Source: a virus
Reading direction: 5' to 3' (one strand)
DNA: 28,934 nucleotides
IMG/VR virus record: IMGVR_UViG_3300046003_002157
Coordinates: 1-28,934 of that record
Shown: positions 27,399-28,934 of the stretch, one piece after another
How positions within the stretch are numbered: the first letter of the stretch is position 1
How the letters are laid out: the number at the start of each line of letters is the position of its first letter
Notes under the pieces: model-generated
What the model saw: only the letters and a program-made list of their open reading frames with translations
What the model was told of the DNA's origin: nothing
Database searches by the model: none
Program-made: the position numbers and the translations under genes

Positions 27399-27745
27399 TG
27401 GCTAGGTTCACCGGCATACCAAGTCTACCACAGCAGGGCGTCGAGGAGTGGCAGTACCGCATCCTGAACGCCATGAAGCAAAACATCGAGCTCCTTGTGG
27501 GTACACGTGGTGAAGCTGACGCTTCTAGCCGCGCCCTGACTAAATCCACTATTACAATCACCAAGGCTCCAGAACCTTCCATTCGTGCTGTTTCTGCTGT
27601 AGGGTCCGGATTTAATGTCGGTGGCGCACAGGTGCCATCTCTCGCTGACTATCAGAATCTGGTACGTGATGTGCAGCTTCTAGTGAACGATGTGGCCCAG
27701 CTACGGTCAACAGTAGATACCTTGATTTCGCAGCTGAGGAGCTGA
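27398..27745 (+). CDS. Small tail-associated coiled-coil protein (115 aa)
   Basis: MARFTGIPSLPQQGVEEWQY and onward; its start overlaps the stop of the nozzle gene (TGATG). The N-terminus contains a helix (VEEWQYRILNAMKQNIELLV). The C-terminal third is coiled coil (DYQNLVRDVQLLVNDVAQLR then STVDTLISQLRS). Small proteins of this kind follow nozzle genes in related podophages and are thought to be structural. No specific function is visible. Confidence 0.7.
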   Translation: MARFTGIPSLPQQGVEEWQYRILNAMKQNIELLVGTRGEADASSRALTKSTITITKAPEPSIRAVSAVGSGFNVGGAQVPSLADYQNLVRDVQLLVNDVAQLRSTVDTLISQLRS

Positions 27746-27747
27746 TC

Positions 27748-28934
27748 ATGCCGCCAGCCACCAAAACCGGCCTCGACAAAGCCCGCGCTGAGTACGCCAG
27801 CAGCAATGCCGGTGGTACCAACAACAATAACAAAAGCGTCACCGTCAACGGCCGTGTCGTAACTGATCCGCAGCAAGTAGATCGTATCGAACGTAACCGC
27901 GAAGCGTCTGCGATGTATGCAGCGCAAGCCTATAAGAGCCAAGGGACTCCGATCCCGGGGCACCTGAAGGACATTGTAAACCGACAGGAAGCCGAGAGGC
28001 AGGCTGCTTCCAGCGCAAAGGCTGCTGCCACACCAGCCGCTACGCCTAGACCTATTGCTGGCTTTGCCGGTATCCGCGACATGTTCGATGGTGGCGGTAG
28101 GAACAACGCTGGTCCTACATTCGAGGGCGGTGTATCCGCAATCTCCAATCGGCTCGGTATCAGACCCATGGGTTCTGGCGGAGGTGGTAACGCACAGGCA
28201 AGGATGGCCCCGACTCCGGGTCCGAACTACTACGGTCCTCTGGGTGCCCCGGGTCAAGCACGCGAGAGCAACAACCCCGCCCAGAGCATGTCTATGATGG
28301 CTGCACCGTTGATGGCTCCGGCTCCTGTAGTTGAGGCTGCTCCTGCGGCACCGCAGGCCGTAGACACTGGTAACGCACCGACTGAGGATGGCGAGGCAGT
28401 GAGCCGCGCAAACGCCGAGCGCTCGCGTGTGCCTACCTATGAGGCTGGTGGTATGGTTGGACCCAATGGTGTGCCGATGCGCCCATCGACGACGTCGCTC
28501 GATCTCCCGCCCGCACTGGCTCGTATGCTTGCACTGCCCATGCAGTCCTATGCTGAGGGCGGAATGGTCGGTCCCGGCGGTATGCCTCAGCGCCCCATGG
28601 AAGCGTCACCCATGGCTATGAACCTCGCTCAGCAGGGCGGTGCTCCTGTTGTGGGTCTGGCCCCCCAAGGCGGACAGGGACGTCCGCTTAACTTCGCTGC
28701 CATCGACCAGCAAGCGCAGCAGTTCATGCAGCAGAATCCGCAGCAGGTCGAAGAGATCAGGTCTGAGGTCCAAGAGTCGATCGCGTCTGGTGAGGTTGAC
28801 CCGGCCAGCCTGAACACCTTTGTTCAGATCGCTACGGTGTCGCTGCAGAATCCAGAGATGTGGCCGCAACTGCGCCAAGTGCTGATCCAGCAGGGGATGC
28901 TGGACGCTGAGGATGTCAGCGAGGAATACGATCT
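27748..28934 (+). CDS. Large internal virion-type protein, cut by right edge
   Basis: The ATG at 27748 opens a frame of 395 codons that is still open at the window end. The product (MPPATKTGLDKARAEYASSN onward) is Ala/Gly/Pro/Met-rich and mostly disordered. A near-repeat stands at residues 231-247 (YEAGGMVGPNGVPMRPS) and 268-284 (YAEGGMVGPGGMPQRPM). After about residue 310 it becomes helical and Gln-rich (AIDQQAQQFMQQNPQQVEEI). This style is common in internal core or ejection proteins of short-tailed phages and in GGMV-repeat tail proteins. The rest lies beyond the window, so an enzymatic domain such as a transglycosylase cannot be excluded. Confidence 0.8.
   Translation, partial: MPPATKTGLDKARAEYASSNAGGTNNNNKSVTVNGRVVTDPQQVDRIERNREASAMYAAQAYKSQGTPIPGHLKDIVNRQEAERQAASSAKAAATPAATPRPIAGFAGIRDMFDGGGRNNAGPTFEGGVSAISNRLGIRPMGSGGGGNAQARMAPTPGPNYYGPLGAPGQARESNNPAQSMSMMAAPLMAPAPVVEAAPAAPQAVDTGNAPTEDGEAVSRANAERSRVPTYEAGGMVGPNGVPMRPSTTSLDLPPALARMLALPMQSYAEGGMVGPGGMPQRPMEASPMAMNLAQQGGAPVVGLAPQGGQGRPLNFAAIDQQAQQFMQQNPQQVEEIRSEVQESIASGEVDPASLNTFVQIATVSLQNPEMWPQLRQVLIQQGMLDAEDVSEEYD

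Noticed and set aside
1-28934. tRNA genes, CRISPR arrays, insertion sequences, integrase or attachment sites
   Set aside because: None could be seen: no cloverleaf-like segment ending in a CCA-type 3' region, no regular repeat/spacer array, no transposase or recombinase-like protein.

Overview
The window is part of a tailed double-stranded DNA phage genome, or a phage contig from a metagenome. It carries the packaging, head, tail and lysis modules plus one end of an early/control module. Evidence for this is the order small terminase, large terminase, portal, scaffold, major capsid, fibres, head-tail adaptors, tailspikes, amidase/holin/spanins, nozzle-like protein and internal virion protein. 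No tape-measure, major tail tube or sheath gene is visible, so a short-tailed (podovirus-type) virion is the best reading. No integrase or repressor-like gene is present here. The host cannot be read directly. The GC-rich coding style and strong AGGAG/GAGG ribosome sites suggest a Gram-negative, perhaps alphaproteobacterial, host, and the outer-membrane spanin pair supports a Gram-negative one; the finer guess is weak.

Layout. (1) Bases 1-2370 are leftward: a partial unknown gene at the edge, a small helix-turn-helix protein, an unknown 91-aa protein, a 720-bp AT-rich non-coding control region full of short repeats (about 1015-1740), a small membrane protein and an Ala/Pro-rich protein. (2) 2371-2786 is a divergent promoter region. 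(3) From 2787 to the right edge everything is rightward and tightly packed: terS, two small genes, terL and a terminator (2787-5096). Next comes a promoter-bracketed cassette encoding a small beta-rich protein and a 557-aa carbohydrate-binding/LamG-like protein (5095-7169), then a small basic protein, the portal and a small gene, scaffold, major capsid, and two small beta-rich structural proteins each followed by a strong hairpin. (4) 12777-16072 holds a 702-aa fibre carrying an SGNH esterase and a 368-aa fibre-like protein. (5) 16072-17148 is a cluster of five very small genes, four of them strongly basic. (6) 17145-18559 holds two head-tail connector proteins. (7) 18567-23510 is a receptor-binding locus: a free-standing 108-aa adaptor domain followed by two beta-helix tailspikes that share the same N-terminus. 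(8) 23547-24865 is the lysis cassette: coiled-coil membrane protein, T7-lysozyme-type amidase, holin and overlapping inner/outer spanins. (9) 24862-28934 holds a Cys-rich mini-protein, an 812-aa nozzle/hub-like protein, a small coiled-coil protein and a large Ala/Gly/Pro-rich virion protein cut by the window edge.

The most unusual points are: an 8-mer (RTGTWAAG) repeated at least 16 times between 757 and 2748; an apparently inserted cassette bracketed by near-copies of one terminator-tail/promoter/ribosome-site block; a carbohydrate-binding module inserted into a conserved phage motif; a stand-alone tailspike adaptor gene beside two full-length relatives; and a near-identical 23-bp leader flanking the second tailspike. 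Motif counts and alignments were made by eye. Family names come from memory of the families, not from a search.
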